A stretch of 32,346 nucleotides of DNA, taken from the NCBI GenBank assembly GCA_039028335.1, contig JBCCIF010000035.1, positions 1 to 32,346 of the forward strand. The letters are read 5' to 3'. Both the position numbers and the translations under genes were made by a program. The notes under the pieces were generated by a model. That model did not search any database. It was given only the letters and a program-made list of their open reading frames with translations, and was not told the origin of the DNA. The DNA comes from JABDKJ01 sp039028335. GTDB lineage: Bacteria > Bacteroidota > Bacteroidia > Flavobacteriales_D > JABDKJ01. This document shows, piece by piece, positions 1-8,025 of the stretch (the first letter of the stretch is position 1; each line of letters opens with the position of its first letter).

Positions 1-1039
1 GAATATAGAGATAGATGATTTTATCGTAAATATTATTTATCCTTAGGTAGAAATGCCGAGGTTTATTGGCCTTGGTCAATTTAATATCGAGTTCGGGATC
101 AATGGGATTATAAAGCGCCTTAACGCGATAGGACTTCTTCAGTTCACATGCTTTAGAATCGCGAATGACCACTGAATATTCACCTGGAGACAATTTTCCA
201 ATTGAACTCAAATTACTCCCAACATTCCACTCATAGCTATAGGGCGGTAAACCGCCTGAAACTTGCAGGGCGATGAGTCCATCATTTCCATAAAGTTCAT
301 GACTTACATAGCTATTCACTTCGACTTTACTTTTGGAGTCTATTTTAAAGGGAACGTATTTTCTGTAGACATGAAAAATCTCAAATGAACTTTTCTTAAT
401 GGCCGATTTCAGCTTTTTCATTTTGGCATTGTTTCTTGCCGCGACCATAACCATGACATCGCCTTGTTGATCTACTGAAGAGGGTAGAATAGTGGAATAA
501 ACCAGAGAGGGAATTTCCAATCCAGAAAAATTGCTCTTCAAGGGATAGATGTCTCCGGCCTTTTTCCAAGAGCTGCCTTGATCTAGACTGTAGTAAATCT
601 GAAGGTCATCGTTCAATTCGGCTACATATTTCTTTGCTTTTATCTCAAAGCCCAAAGAGATCTTCATCCGCGAGCGTGCAGAAAATTGAATAATACGGAT
701 GGGATTATAATCTTCGAAAGGTTCGGTGTCAACTCGATAGGACGTAATGTCCTTCTTTTTTACAATTCGCGCTTTGTAATCTCCCGCACAAGCATTTTTG
801 AATTCAGGGAAAAAACTCTGAGAAATCATTTGATTGGTATGGCTCAACCATTCATAAAGGAGGGTCTCGTCTCCGTTATTATGTAAGATCTTGGCTTTTC
901 CATCACAACTTTGTGAACATGTCGCTTTCATTGTGATGATCTGAAGTCGCGGTTCGGGCCCTGGTTCATCTTCAGCCCAAAGGGTATTGCCTAAGATTAG
1001 GAGTAGCGCACAGAAAGATATTTTGGATTGCCCAAACAA
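1..1039 (-). CDS. exported SprB-repeat surface protein, partial (C-terminus off left edge)
   Basis: One frame stays open from about 1069 down to base 1, giving at least 346 codons with no stop. No ATG lies near its 5' end. The best start is TTG at 1039, which gives a signal peptide (hydrophobic core CALLLILGNTLWA, cleavage after about residue 22); CTG at 1063 would give the longer MKFIFIRSLFGQ... N-terminus. Residues about 33-97 and 237-306 look like two SprB-type repeats: a Cys near the start (ATCSQSCDGKA), a central Y-x-W, and a closing GEYSVVIRD..AC or CAGDYKARI. SprB repeats are typical of gliding adhesins and other T9SS-exported proteins. The C-terminus, where a sorting domain would lie, is outside the window. 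The gene follows menA by 54 nt on the same strand. Reading frame and export are secure; the exact start and specific function are not. Confidence 0.8.
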   Translation of the reverse strand, partial: MFGQSKISFCALLLILGNTLWAEDEPGPEPRLQIITMKATCSQSCDGKAKILHNNGDETLLYEWLSHTNQMISQSFFPEFKNACAGDYKARIVKKKDITSYRVDTEPFEDYNPIRIIQFSARSRMKISLGFEIKAKKYVAELNDDLQIYYSLDQGSSWKKAGDIYPLKSNFSGLEIPSLVYSTILPSSVDQQGDVMVMVAARNNAKMKKLKSAIKKSSFEIFHVYRKYVPFKIDSKSKVEVNSYVSHELYGNDGLIALQVSGGLPPYSYEWNVGSNLSSIGKLSPGEYSVVIRDSKACELKKSYRVKALYNPIDPELDIKLTKANKPRHFYLRINNIYDKIIYLYI

Positions 1040-1093
1040 CGACCTAATAAAAATAAATTTCAGTGGAAATAGTTAAGGCCTTTCTAAAACTTT

Positions 1094-2002
1094 TCAAAAG
1101 GATCTTAAACAAATCGCAATACCGAAAAGAATACTAAAGAATAGGGTGGAAAGGGCTAGCTTTTTCAGTTCTGGATCCAAGTGGGCTGGAATTTTATTGT
1201 CCAATACGCGTTTGATATGCAGTGATAGAGGAATGAAAGATATCAAGAAAAGCCATTGATAGGCGCTTTGAAAAGTCAAAATGGCGAAGAGTACTGCACA
1301 GAGCATAGCGATGATGATTAAAGCCGTATGATAGGCTTTGACCTTGTTTTCACCTAGTTTGATGGCCAACGTATTTTTACCCACTTCCTTATCTTGATTT
1401 GCATCGCGCATATTGTTCAGGTTTAAAACGCCCACAGCCAACAAACCAATCGAAGTGGCCGGAAGAAAGAAGAGGATCTCAATCGCATGTCGGTGAAGAA
1501 AAACTGTGCCCAGTACTGCAATCCAACCGAAAAAAAGCAAGACGAAAACATCGCCTAGACCATTATAGCCATAAGGGTTTTTTCCGACCGTATATTTTAT
1601 TGCTGCTGCAATGGCAAAGACACCCAAAATGAAAAACAATAAAAACGAAAGGGTCATGACTTCTTTGAAACTGAAATAAAGCAGCCCCAAGCCAAATAAA
1701 AGGGAGAGTGCAATGAAGAAGTAAATCCCTTTTTTCATTACTTCGGGACTAATCAAACCACTTTGAACCGCTCGGGCAGGTCCAACGCGGTATTCATTAT
1801 CAACCCCATTAACCGCATCGCCATAGTCATTCGCTAAATTGGATAGAATTTGCAGAGCAATACAGGTTAAGATGCTCAAAGCGGCAATAATAAAGGAGAA
1901 TTCTCCGAGGCTATATGCTAAAAAATTCCCCAATAACATGCTGGCCAGTGCTAAGGGAATTGTTTTTAGTCGAAAAGCAGAAATCCAATTCTTAATGTTC
2001 AT
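1094..2002 (-). CDS. menA: 1,4-dihydroxy-2-naphthoate polyprenyltransferase (MenA)
   Basis: This UbiA-family integral membrane prenyltransferase attaches the polyprenyl chain to 1,4-dihydroxy-2-naphthoate, giving demethylmenaquinone in menaquinone synthesis. The 302 aa length and about eight or nine hydrophobic helices fit the family. The first Asp-rich motif is NLANDYGDAVNGVDNE (residues 55-70), followed by the MenA-like RVGPARAVQSG (72-82). The second is NLNNMRDANQDKEVGK (194-209). These motifs bind Mg-prenyl diphosphate. The MenA-specific GPARAVQSG stretch argues against UbiA or protoheme IX farnesyltransferase. The ATG at 2002 is the first Met and is followed at once by a hydrophobic region. 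The gene is divergent from the STAS-like gene at 2086, with an 83 bp AT-rich shared upstream region. Confidence 0.95.
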   Translation of the reverse strand: MNIKNWISAFRLKTIPLALASMLLGNFLAYSLGEFSFIIAALSILTCIALQILSNLANDYGDAVNGVDNEYRVGPARAVQSGLISPEVMKKGIYFFIALSLLFGLGLLYFSFKEVMTLSFLLFFILGVFAIAAAIKYTVGKNPYGYNGLGDVFVLLFFGWIAVLGTVFLHRHAIEILFFLPATSIGLLAVGVLNLNNMRDANQDKEVGKNTLAIKLGENKVKAYHTALIIIAMLCAVLFAILTFQSAYQWLFLISFIPLSLHIKRVLDNKIPAHLDPELKKLALSTLFFSILFGIAICLRSF

Positions 2003-2085
2003 GGCGAATTCTTAGAAGGTTTATAAGATTAGGCGAAATTATAAATATTAGTAGAGAATATTTTCGTACGTTTAAAACGAACTAA

Positions 2086-2505
2086 ATGCTAATGAAATCG
2101 TTGTTGGGCCATCACCAATTTGAGGAGGAGGGTGTGAACTGTAATTTTAAAGGAAACGTAGCCGAGTTTCTTATTCAAGACAATTCACTATCCGTTCAAC
2201 TCTTTAAACAAATTGAAAAAAGAATCTTTGAGCTTTCAGGTCAAAGCAAGTATTACTCGATTATAAACACTTTAGATTATACCAAATTGAATGCGGATCT
2301 GAGAGAGTATCTTATTTCTGAGGATCGTTCATGGATTATTCTTGCAGAAGCTGTACGGGTGCGAAATTTGGCGAAGAAATTGATGAGTGATATTTACTTT
2401 CAATTGAATTTGCCCTTGGTTCCCACAAAGACTTTTCTGAGTACGAAAGATGCGAGAACCTGGATAGAAGCATTGAACCCTTCTCCCAAGGCTGCCAATA
2501 TTTAA
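2086..2505 (+). CDS. STAS/SEC14-like small cytosolic protein
   Basis: A 139 aa soluble protein with no signal peptide or membrane segment. The alternation of strands and helices, and the motif RSWIILAEAVRVRNLAKKL (residues about 81-99) followed by PLVPTKTFLSTKDARTWI, resemble the STAS-like proteins of Bacteroidota (DUF7793-type) in which a PxxTxxF..xxxAxxWL segment ends the fold. That match is from memory of the family pattern. STAS-like folds often act in regulation or ligand binding, but no specific role can be given. The start may be the ATG at 2086 or 2092. Its stop codon directly abuts the stop of the convergent gene at 2506. Family assignment is moderate, function unknown. Confidence 0.8.
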   Translation: MLMKSLLGHHQFEEEGVNCNFKGNVAEFLIQDNSLSVQLFKQIEKRIFELSGQSKYYSIINTLDYTKLNADLREYLISEDRSWIILAEAVRVRNLAKKLMSDIYFQLNLPLVPTKTFLSTKDARTWIEALNPSPKAANI

Positions 2506-3429
2506 TTATTTCGCATATAGAAATTTCAAGGTAATGGCATGATGCAATGTGCGTTCATCAAACATGCTGAATTCCTCATCTAATTTTCTAAAGGGCACTT
2601 TTTCAAAGCTCGCGCGATAACCAAAATCCAAGATCACCTTTTCGAATTTGACATTTACTCCGATTCCAGAATAAAAACCAAATCCATTTGCTGTAGCTTG
2701 ACGATTGTTGATGATCGTTCCGTTTGCATTTTGTGTTGGTCGAAGTATGCTGTATTGGCGGTTACCAACACTGAATCGGTTTTCACGAGCACGGGTGCTG
2801 GTCAACACTGCACCCAAGTCTATATAAGGCACAAAATCGCTGGGATCTGAAAGATACATTTGCACCCCAGGGCTTAAAATAAAGCGTTGTTCTTCACCCC
2901 AAATCGGATGCGATTCGAAATAATCACCTAAAGAACCATCCGGATTTGGACGATCTATTTGATAGACAAGGATTCCATTAGCCCTCAAATTGACATAGTT
3001 CAGATCGGTCTGAATAGTCATGAATGGCCCCGTTCGATAGCGCAAATTCATACCCAATGAAATTGCTGGGTTATAGTTCATTTCCTGAGCGAATTCTGCG
3101 AGTTCGAAGTCATAACCACCCAACTCTTCGACAAGTTGATTGTAGACCTGTGGTATTCCATTGTTTCCGGCACAGCCTAAAAAGACACAAACACTATTGG
3201 GTGTCAGTAATTCATTGCCAGAATAAAAGGTAGCCGTGGATTTATTCGCGAAATAAACGCCAACATTTCCACCGATATAAAACCCTCTATAATCGGCATT
3301 GTTGAACGTTCTAAATTCTTCTGAATCTTCTTCATCTGCATCCGGATCGTCTTCAACCTGTGCAATTGCCAAAGTTCCAAATGTTAAGAACAAGAGCATC
3401 AAGCAATATTTAATGAGCTGCATAAGCAT
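2506..3429 (-). CDS. outer-membrane beta-barrel protein
   Basis: The 307 aa product has a clear signal peptide (hydrophobic CLMLLFLTFGTLAIAQ, cleavage around residue 23-24) and then a short acidic stretch (DDPDADEEDSEEF). The rest is amphipathic strands rich in Gly and aromatics: RGFYIGGNVGVYF, ISLGMNLRYRTG, IQTDLNYVNL, FILSPGVQMYL, FVPYIDLGAVL, FGFYSGIGVNVKF, VILDFGYRASF and the closing HHAITLKFLYAK. This is the look of an 8- to 10-strand outer-membrane barrel of the general PorT/OmpA-like kind common in Bacteroidota. A Cys pair in VCVFLGCAGN could form a disulfide in an outer loop. It lies 18 nt after the EEP-family gene and is probably the last gene of the mutL-rhomboid operon. The start could be the ATG at 3429 or 3423. 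Specific function unknown. Confidence 0.85.
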   Translation of the reverse strand: MLMQLIKYCLMLLFLTFGTLAIAQVEDDPDADEEDSEEFRTFNNADYRGFYIGGNVGVYFANKSTATFYSGNELLTPNSVCVFLGCAGNNGIPQVYNQLVEELGGYDFELAEFAQEMNYNPAISLGMNLRYRTGPFMTIQTDLNYVNLRANGILVYQIDRPNPDGSLGDYFESHPIWGEEQRFILSPGVQMYLSDPSDFVPYIDLGAVLTSTRARENRFSVGNRQYSILRPTQNANGTIINNRQATANGFGFYSGIGVNVKFEKVILDFGYRASFEKVPFRKLDEEFSMFDERTLHHAITLKFLYAK

Positions 3430-3447
3430 AAAATTAAGTGAAAATAA

Positions 3448-4572
3448 TCAGTCATTCAAGCTTTTTACCATTTCAAGAGTCGCTTGAATGGCGTGATGAT
3501 CTGAATATTTTTCTTGATGAGTTTTGAATTTATGTGCCTTAAAGGATTCATCATGCAAAATATAATCAATGCGGAAAGAAGGAAAGGCGCCATTATAGGT
3601 GTTACCTATTCCGTTGCCTGCCTCAACAAAGGCATCTTCTAAAAGCTTTCTCGCTTCGCAATAGGCATAACTGGTCGGAGTATCGTTGAAGTCGCCAGCC
3701 AAAATTACCGGGAAGGGACTCTTCGCAACTTCGGCCATGACCTCGTCAATTTGCGAAGCTCTTTTCACAGAGGCATTCTTCAGTCTTTTTAGAATAGAAG
3801 ACATTTCTTCTTTTTTGACGCTCCAGGTATCCTTTTTGATTTTCTCCATGATTTCATAATCTGAATTACTAAATCGGATTGAAGCGAAATGGCCATTAAA
3901 AACGCGCACTGTATCCAGGCCAATCAATAAATCGGAATAAATACAGAAGTTATTTCGGTCATTGAAAAATTCGATGTAGCCTTTCTTCAATATGGGAAAT
4001 CGGGAAGCCGTTGCTACCCCAAAATATTGATGGTGGATGAGCTCATGGGTGTATTTCTCGTGAAATTGAATGCCTTGGAATTGCTCTTGGAGAATGCTCT
4101 TTGTTTGAAATCCTTTTTCTCTCTCTGAGAAATAGAATTCTTGAAAGCACATGATGTCAGCATCTATGGAATCGAGTTTGGCCATGATGCTGTCTCTAAT
4201 TTCCGTATTGTCCTTCCATGAATACAGACCAAAGTTTTTGACATTGTAAGAGAGTACCTTGAAGCTGTTTTTTTTGACTTCTGGTGAGCTGGAAAAACTC
4301 AATTGGATGAAATTGCTAACGTGAAAATAACCCAGGGAAAGTGTAATGAGCGAAAGGAAAATAATGGCTTTTCTTCTGGCTAACCAAAGAGCAATGAACA
4401 AAATATTCAGCGCCATCCAAATCGGAAAGGAAATACCAAAAAAGGATAACCAAGGAATTTTTTCTGGACTGATAAGAGTAGAGAGGTATGAACAAACTAG
4501 CGCTGCAACGACTAGAATATTAATTAGTCGTAAGCATTTTGAAAGCCAATTGCCTTTTTCTTTTCGGCTCAT
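3448..4572 (-). CDS. membrane-anchored endonuclease/exonuclease/phosphatase (EEP) family protein
   Basis: A 374 aa protein with about three N-terminal membrane segments (residues about 16-34, 44-65 and 68-90), then an EEP catalytic domain from residue about 104 to 369. The metal and catalytic motifs are all present: LSYNVKNFG (Asn110), CFQEF (Glu145), NGHF (His228), GDFNDTP (Asp294, Asn296), RIDYI (Asp336) and SDHHA (Asp358, His359). EEP enzymes cut phosphodiesters in DNA, RNA, phospholipids or nucleotides, and the sequence does not show which. The N-terminal topology suggests a membrane-tethered enzyme, probably facing the periplasm. Its ATG overlaps the stop of the upstream rhomboid gene by 4 nt (ATGA), which implies translational coupling. 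Family secure, substrate unknown. Confidence 0.9.
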   Translation of the reverse strand: MSRKEKGNWLSKCLRLINILVVAALVCSYLSTLISPEKIPWLSFFGISFPIWMALNILFIALWLARRKAIIFLSLITLSLGYFHVSNFIQLSFSSSPEVKKNSFKVLSYNVKNFGLYSWKDNTEIRDSIMAKLDSIDADIMCFQEFYFSEREKGFQTKSILQEQFQGIQFHEKYTHELIHHQYFGVATASRFPILKKGYIEFFNDRNNFCIYSDLLIGLDTVRVFNGHFASIRFSNSDYEIMEKIKKDTWSVKKEEMSSILKRLKNASVKRASQIDEVMAEVAKSPFPVILAGDFNDTPTSYAYCEARKLLEDAFVEAGNGIGNTYNGAFPSFRIDYILHDESFKAHKFKTHQEKYSDHHAIQATLEMVKSLND

Positions 4573-5450
4573 TTTTTGCGACTCGCCTTGTATAGAATAT
4601 CTCGCTCTTTTTTCGTTAAGCTGTTGTGTCCAGATTTAGAAATCTTATCCAATATGGCATTGACTTCTTCTTCATCTTTCTTCTTGCGCGCATTGAAATC
4701 GTAATCGTCTCGAGGAGGCGTCTGTCTTTTGACATATTCAACTCGCAATTTTGACTTCGGCTTGAAAAGACTTCCAAGTCTTTCTAAAAGTTTGTCGAAC
4801 CAGCTTCCGATATTTCTGCCTTTTTTGAGCTGTAAGGCATATAAAGCACCCCAAGCAGCTCCGCCTATATGAGAGAGTTGTCCAAACCTATTCTCACCTT
4901 GTAAAGACATAAAGGAAAGAATAACCAATACAGCAGCAACGTAGGCCCATTTTATTCTGCCTAATAGCACCAGATTTATTACATAGTGGGGAGAATAGAC
5001 AGCAGAAGCTACAACGATCGCGCTTATTGCCGCAGATGCACCGATAATATTTGTAGGATCTGCATACGCCAAAGCGTTCGCAAATAAAGCATTGATTAAC
5101 CAACCGAAAATGGCTCCCAAGAAATAGGTATTGATGAATTTCTTATCGTTCAACAATTGCGTATACACCCTTCCTCCAATATAGAGCAGGAGCATATTGA
5201 ATATGATATGATTGAAACCATCATGAAAGAAGGCGTATGTAATAGGTGTCCAAAACCGTTTGATAAGTACATTGAATTCAGATGGTGCTCCCAAATATTC
5301 GCGAATAAATTCTGGGAATGGGTTTTGATTGGTAAATAAACTCCAGAGACCTCCGGCAACACCAACCACAATAAAAATGAAAATATTCAAATAGAATATC
5401 TTCTTGTACGCGGGGGCAGTTCTGTATTCTCGTTTTAAACTTTCAAGCAT
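4569..5450 (-). CDS. rhomboid family intramembrane serine protease with charged cytosolic tail
   Basis: A 293 aa protein with a six-helix rhomboid core in residues about 17-207. It shows the HxxxN element (GFNHIIFNMLLLY, His81 and Asn85), the catalytic-Ser motif GASA (Ser139) and the catalytic-His helix LSHIGGAAWG (His194), so a Ser-His dyad looks intact. Rhomboids cut transmembrane substrates within the bilayer. After the core comes a hydrophilic tail (about 210-293) rich in Lys and Glu, ending in a helical NAILDKISKSGHNSLTKKE segment. This tail is common in Bacteroidota rhomboids (DUF6576-like, from memory). The gene overlaps the EEP gene by 4 nt and follows the second rhomboid by 44 nt. 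The residue after the catalytic Ser is Ala rather than the more usual Gly. Natural substrate unknown. Confidence 0.93.
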   Translation of the reverse strand: MLESLKREYRTAPAYKKIFYLNIFIFIVVGVAGGLWSLFTNQNPFPEFIREYLGAPSEFNVLIKRFWTPITYAFFHDGFNHIIFNMLLLYIGGRVYTQLLNDKKFINTYFLGAIFGWLINALFANALAYADPTNIIGASAAISAIVVASAVYSPHYVINLVLLGRIKWAYVAAVLVILSFMSLQGENRFGQLSHIGGAAWGALYALQLKKGRNIGSWFDKLLERLGSLFKPKSKLRVEYVKRQTPPRDDYDFNARKKKDEEEVNAILDKISKSGHNSLTKKERDILYKASRKK

Positions 5451-5494
5451 GCTCTATATACTTACGTAATAATTTATCGTTCATTACGAAAATC

Positions 5495-6208
5495 TCAATT
5501 TATTTTCCATGTTTTGAGTAAAATCCATCCAAAAAGTCCACCAAATAAATGGGCAAAGTGATTTGTAGAATCCCCATCTATATTCGCAAAACCAAAAATG
5601 AGGGCTAAGCTCAAGAGACCAATGACTATATATTTTGCTTTTATTCGAACAGGGAGTGGGAATAACTGCATTTCTACATTGGGAATTTTCACTCCTATAG
5701 CGACAAGCAGACCGTATATGGCCCCTGACGCACCTGAAGACTTGGTAAACAATATTTTGCCTGCTTGCTCAACGAATTTTTCCTCTTCTACTGACTGCGA
5801 TGTATAGTGTCTTCCTTCAAGCAAGAGCTCATAAACTTCAGGTCTTCCCTGGAAATTTTTTACAAGATCTTGGAGGACTATAAAGTCAATAACATTCAAA
5901 AGGAGAACGGCACCAAAAGCACACAGGAAGTAAAAGAGAATAAAGCGCTTTTGTCCGAGAATGCTTTCGACTATCGGTCCCAAAAAGAAGAGTCCAATAA
6001 GATTGAATAATAGGTGAAAGAAATCACCGTGCATGAAAAAGTGCAGGGCAATTTGGGGAGGTTTAAATTCAGGTGAACCGAAATAGTTCAAGAAGAGATA
6101 ATCCAAAATAAACAGGTTTGGATTTATCTTCATTAAAATATTGGCAATGACAAATACACCAATATTTAAATAAATAAGATTTCGTGTTGCGTCAGTAAGT
6201 CTGAGCAT
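5495..6208 (-). CDS. rhomboid family intramembrane serine protease
   Basis: A 237 aa rhomboid with about six hydrophobic helices. Visible motifs are HGDFFHLLFNLIGLFFLG (residues 60-77, the HxxxN element), the catalytic SSGASGAIYG (Ser161) and HFAHLFGGLFGW (catalytic His220 in the last helix). Between the third helix and the catalytic Ser there is a charged segment of about 45 residues (113-157), longer than in minimal rhomboids, which probably forms a loop outside the membrane. The ATG at 6208 shares one base with the mutL stop codon (TAATG), so translation is likely coupled to mutL. The other rhomboid follows after 44 nt. Two adjacent but dissimilar rhomboids suggest distinct substrates rather than a recent duplication; that is inference. 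Confidence 0.93.
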   Translation of the reverse strand: MLRLTDATRNLIYLNIGVFVIANILMKINPNLFILDYLFLNYFGSPEFKPPQIALHFFMHGDFFHLLFNLIGLFFLGPIVESILGQKRFILFYFLCAFGAVLLLNVIDFIVLQDLVKNFQGRPEVYELLLEGRHYTSQSVEEEKFVEQAGKILFTKSSGASGAIYGLLVAIGVKIPNVEMQLFPLPVRIKAKYIVIGLLSLALIFGFANIDGDSTNHFAHLFGGLFGWILLKTWKIN

Positions 6209-8025
6209 TATTTTTCAAATTTTTCATCCAATTCTTCCAAGCTGAAGTTTACGATAATCGGTAATCCGGAAGGACTGAGATATGGGTTTTCGCAAGAAAA
6301 CAGCTGTTCAATTAGATATTGCATTTCGCTTACCTCAAGAGGCGTACCATTTTTAATTCCATGACTATTTGACATAGATCGAGCCACTTTTTCTTCAAAA
6401 CTCAATTTGGGTAAAGCTTCAAACATCTTTAGTTTTTCGAGGAATGATTCCATCAAAGTACTTGGATTTTCCTCTTTTGCTAAAGATGGAATACCATTGA
6501 TTTTAAATGTGCTTGGACCAAATTGTTCGAGATCGAGACCAATGCTCTTTAAAAGATCTAGATGGGCATTAACCAAAGCGAAATCACCTGCAGGAAGGTC
6601 TATGGCTTCAGGGAAGAGGCTTTGTTGGCTTTGACCTGATGCTTGATTGATTTGTTTCAAATACAATTCAAAAAGCACGCGCTCATGTGCACGTTGTTGA
6701 TTGATGAATACAAATCCAGACTTGATGCTTGTCAAGATGTATTTCTTGTGAATTTGAATGCCTTTGAACAAGTTTGACCCTTTATCTGCGAAATCTATCT
6801 CTTCGCTTTCTATCGGCTCAATTTCTTTATTAATCGCATAGAGCTCTTGCCAATTTGTAGCATGCTCCTTTTCATATTGAGCAGGAATCACTTCCTTTTC
6901 AAAATCCTTATTTCCTGTTTGAAAGGGATTATAGTTTGGGTTTAATTTGATTTCGGGAATGCGAATAGCCTGGCCTTTTTTCAATTCAGGAATGTCAAGA
7001 CTCATCTCTCTTTCAAAGTCCAAAGAAGGGGAGATATTGTATTTTCCAATAGATCGTTTTACAGCCGCCAATAGGATAGCGTAAATGGCTTTCTCATCTC
7101 TGAATTTAATTTCGGTTTTGGTGGGATGTATATTCACATCGACCAAATCGGGGTTGACTTTGAAATAAAGAAAATAGGAGGGGTGATGATCCTTACTTAT
7201 CAAGTTATCGTATGCGCCTTTTATCGCATGATGAAAATAACCGCTCTTGATGAATCGGTCATTGGCAAAAAGATATTGTTCACCGCGCGTTTTTCTCGCA
7301 AATTCTGGCTTTCCGACAAATCCTGTAATTTCAACGATATCCGTTTTTTCTTGGACAGGAACCAGTCTAGAATTGAAATTCCCACCGAAAACTTTGCTTA
7401 TGCGCTGCCGATAATTCGAAATGGGAAGGTTATAAACTTCCAGCTCATTATGAAAGAGCTTAAAACTGCATTCTGGATGTGCAAATGCTACTCGATTGAA
7501 CTCTTCAACAATGTGCTTAAATTCTACAGGATCTGATTTGAGAAATTTTCTTCGTGCCGGAACATTGTAAAAGAGATTTCGCACGCTGAAATCGGAGCCA
7601 ACCGGACATTGACACATGTCTTGCTTAACGACTTTACTTCCCTCAATGCGCAATTCTGTTCCCAGTTCGTTTTCTGCCAGTCGCGACTTGAGTACAACAT
7701 GTGCTATCGCTGCGATGGATGCAAGCGCTTCACCACGAAACCCTTTAGTATTTAGAGAGAATAAGTCTCTGGCCTCATTGATTTTACTGGTTGCATGGCG
7801 CTCAAAGGCCATTCTGACATCAATTTCAGACATTCCCGATCCGTCATCGATTACCTGGATTAAACTCTTGCCAGCATCTTTGATGATTACTTCTATATTC
7901 TTTGCACCGGCATCTATGGCATTCTCAACCAGTTCCTTAATAACGGATGCAGGTCGCTGGATAACTTCTCCAGCGGCTATTTGATTGGCAACTTTGTCAG
8001 GGAGTAATTGAATGCGTTGAGTCAT
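6208..8025 (-). CDS. mutL: DNA mismatch repair protein MutL
   Basis: A 605 aa MutL that couples mismatch recognition by MutS to strand removal. The N-terminal GHKL ATPase is complete: ELVENAIDAGA (Glu31/Asn35 region), DDGSGM (60-65), the HATSKI lid residues (77-82) and GFRGEALASIAAI (95-107). The transducer domain runs to about residue 330, then a short linker to about 420 and a dimerisation domain. QQSLFPE (467-473) resembles a beta-clamp binding motif. The metal-binding endonuclease motifs are degenerate: the usual DQHAAHER reads NQQRAHER (442-449), and the ACHxA-type and CPHGRP-type motifs read SMSNSHGI (550-557) and LSPSGLP (583-589). The protein may therefore lack the nicking activity of other MutH-less MutLs. 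It overlaps its neighbours by 4 nt (upstream) and 1 nt (downstream). Confidence 0.97.
   Translation of the reverse strand: MTQRIQLLPDKVANQIAAGEVIQRPASVIKELVENAIDAGAKNIEVIIKDAGKSLIQVIDDGSGMSEIDVRMAFERHATSKINEARDLFSLNTKGFRGEALASIAAIAHVVLKSRLAENELGTELRIEGSKVVKQDMCQCPVGSDFSVRNLFYNVPARRKFLKSDPVEFKHIVEEFNRVAFAHPECSFKLFHNELEVYNLPISNYRQRISKVFGGNFNSRLVPVQEKTDIVEITGFVGKPEFARKTRGEQYLFANDRFIKSGYFHHAIKGAYDNLISKDHHPSYFLYFKVNPDLVDVNIHPTKTEIKFRDEKAIYAILLAAVKRSIGKYNISPSLDFEREMSLDIPELKKGQAIRIPEIKLNPNYNPFQTGNKDFEKEVIPAQYEKEHATNWQELYAINKEIEPIESEEIDFADKGSNLFKGIQIHKKYILTSIKSGFVFINQQRAHERVLFELYLKQINQASGQSQQSLFPEAIDLPAGDFALVNAHLDLLKSIGLDLEQFGPSTFKINGIPSLAKEENPSTLMESFLEKLKMFEALPKLSFEEKVARSMSNSHGIKNGTPLEVSEMQYLIEQLFSCENPYLSPSGLPIIVNFSLEELDEKFEK

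Noticed and set aside
7126..7536. 136-codon plus-strand frame inside mutL
   Set aside because: Fully antisense to conserved MutL sequence, with no recognisable domain; a shadow.
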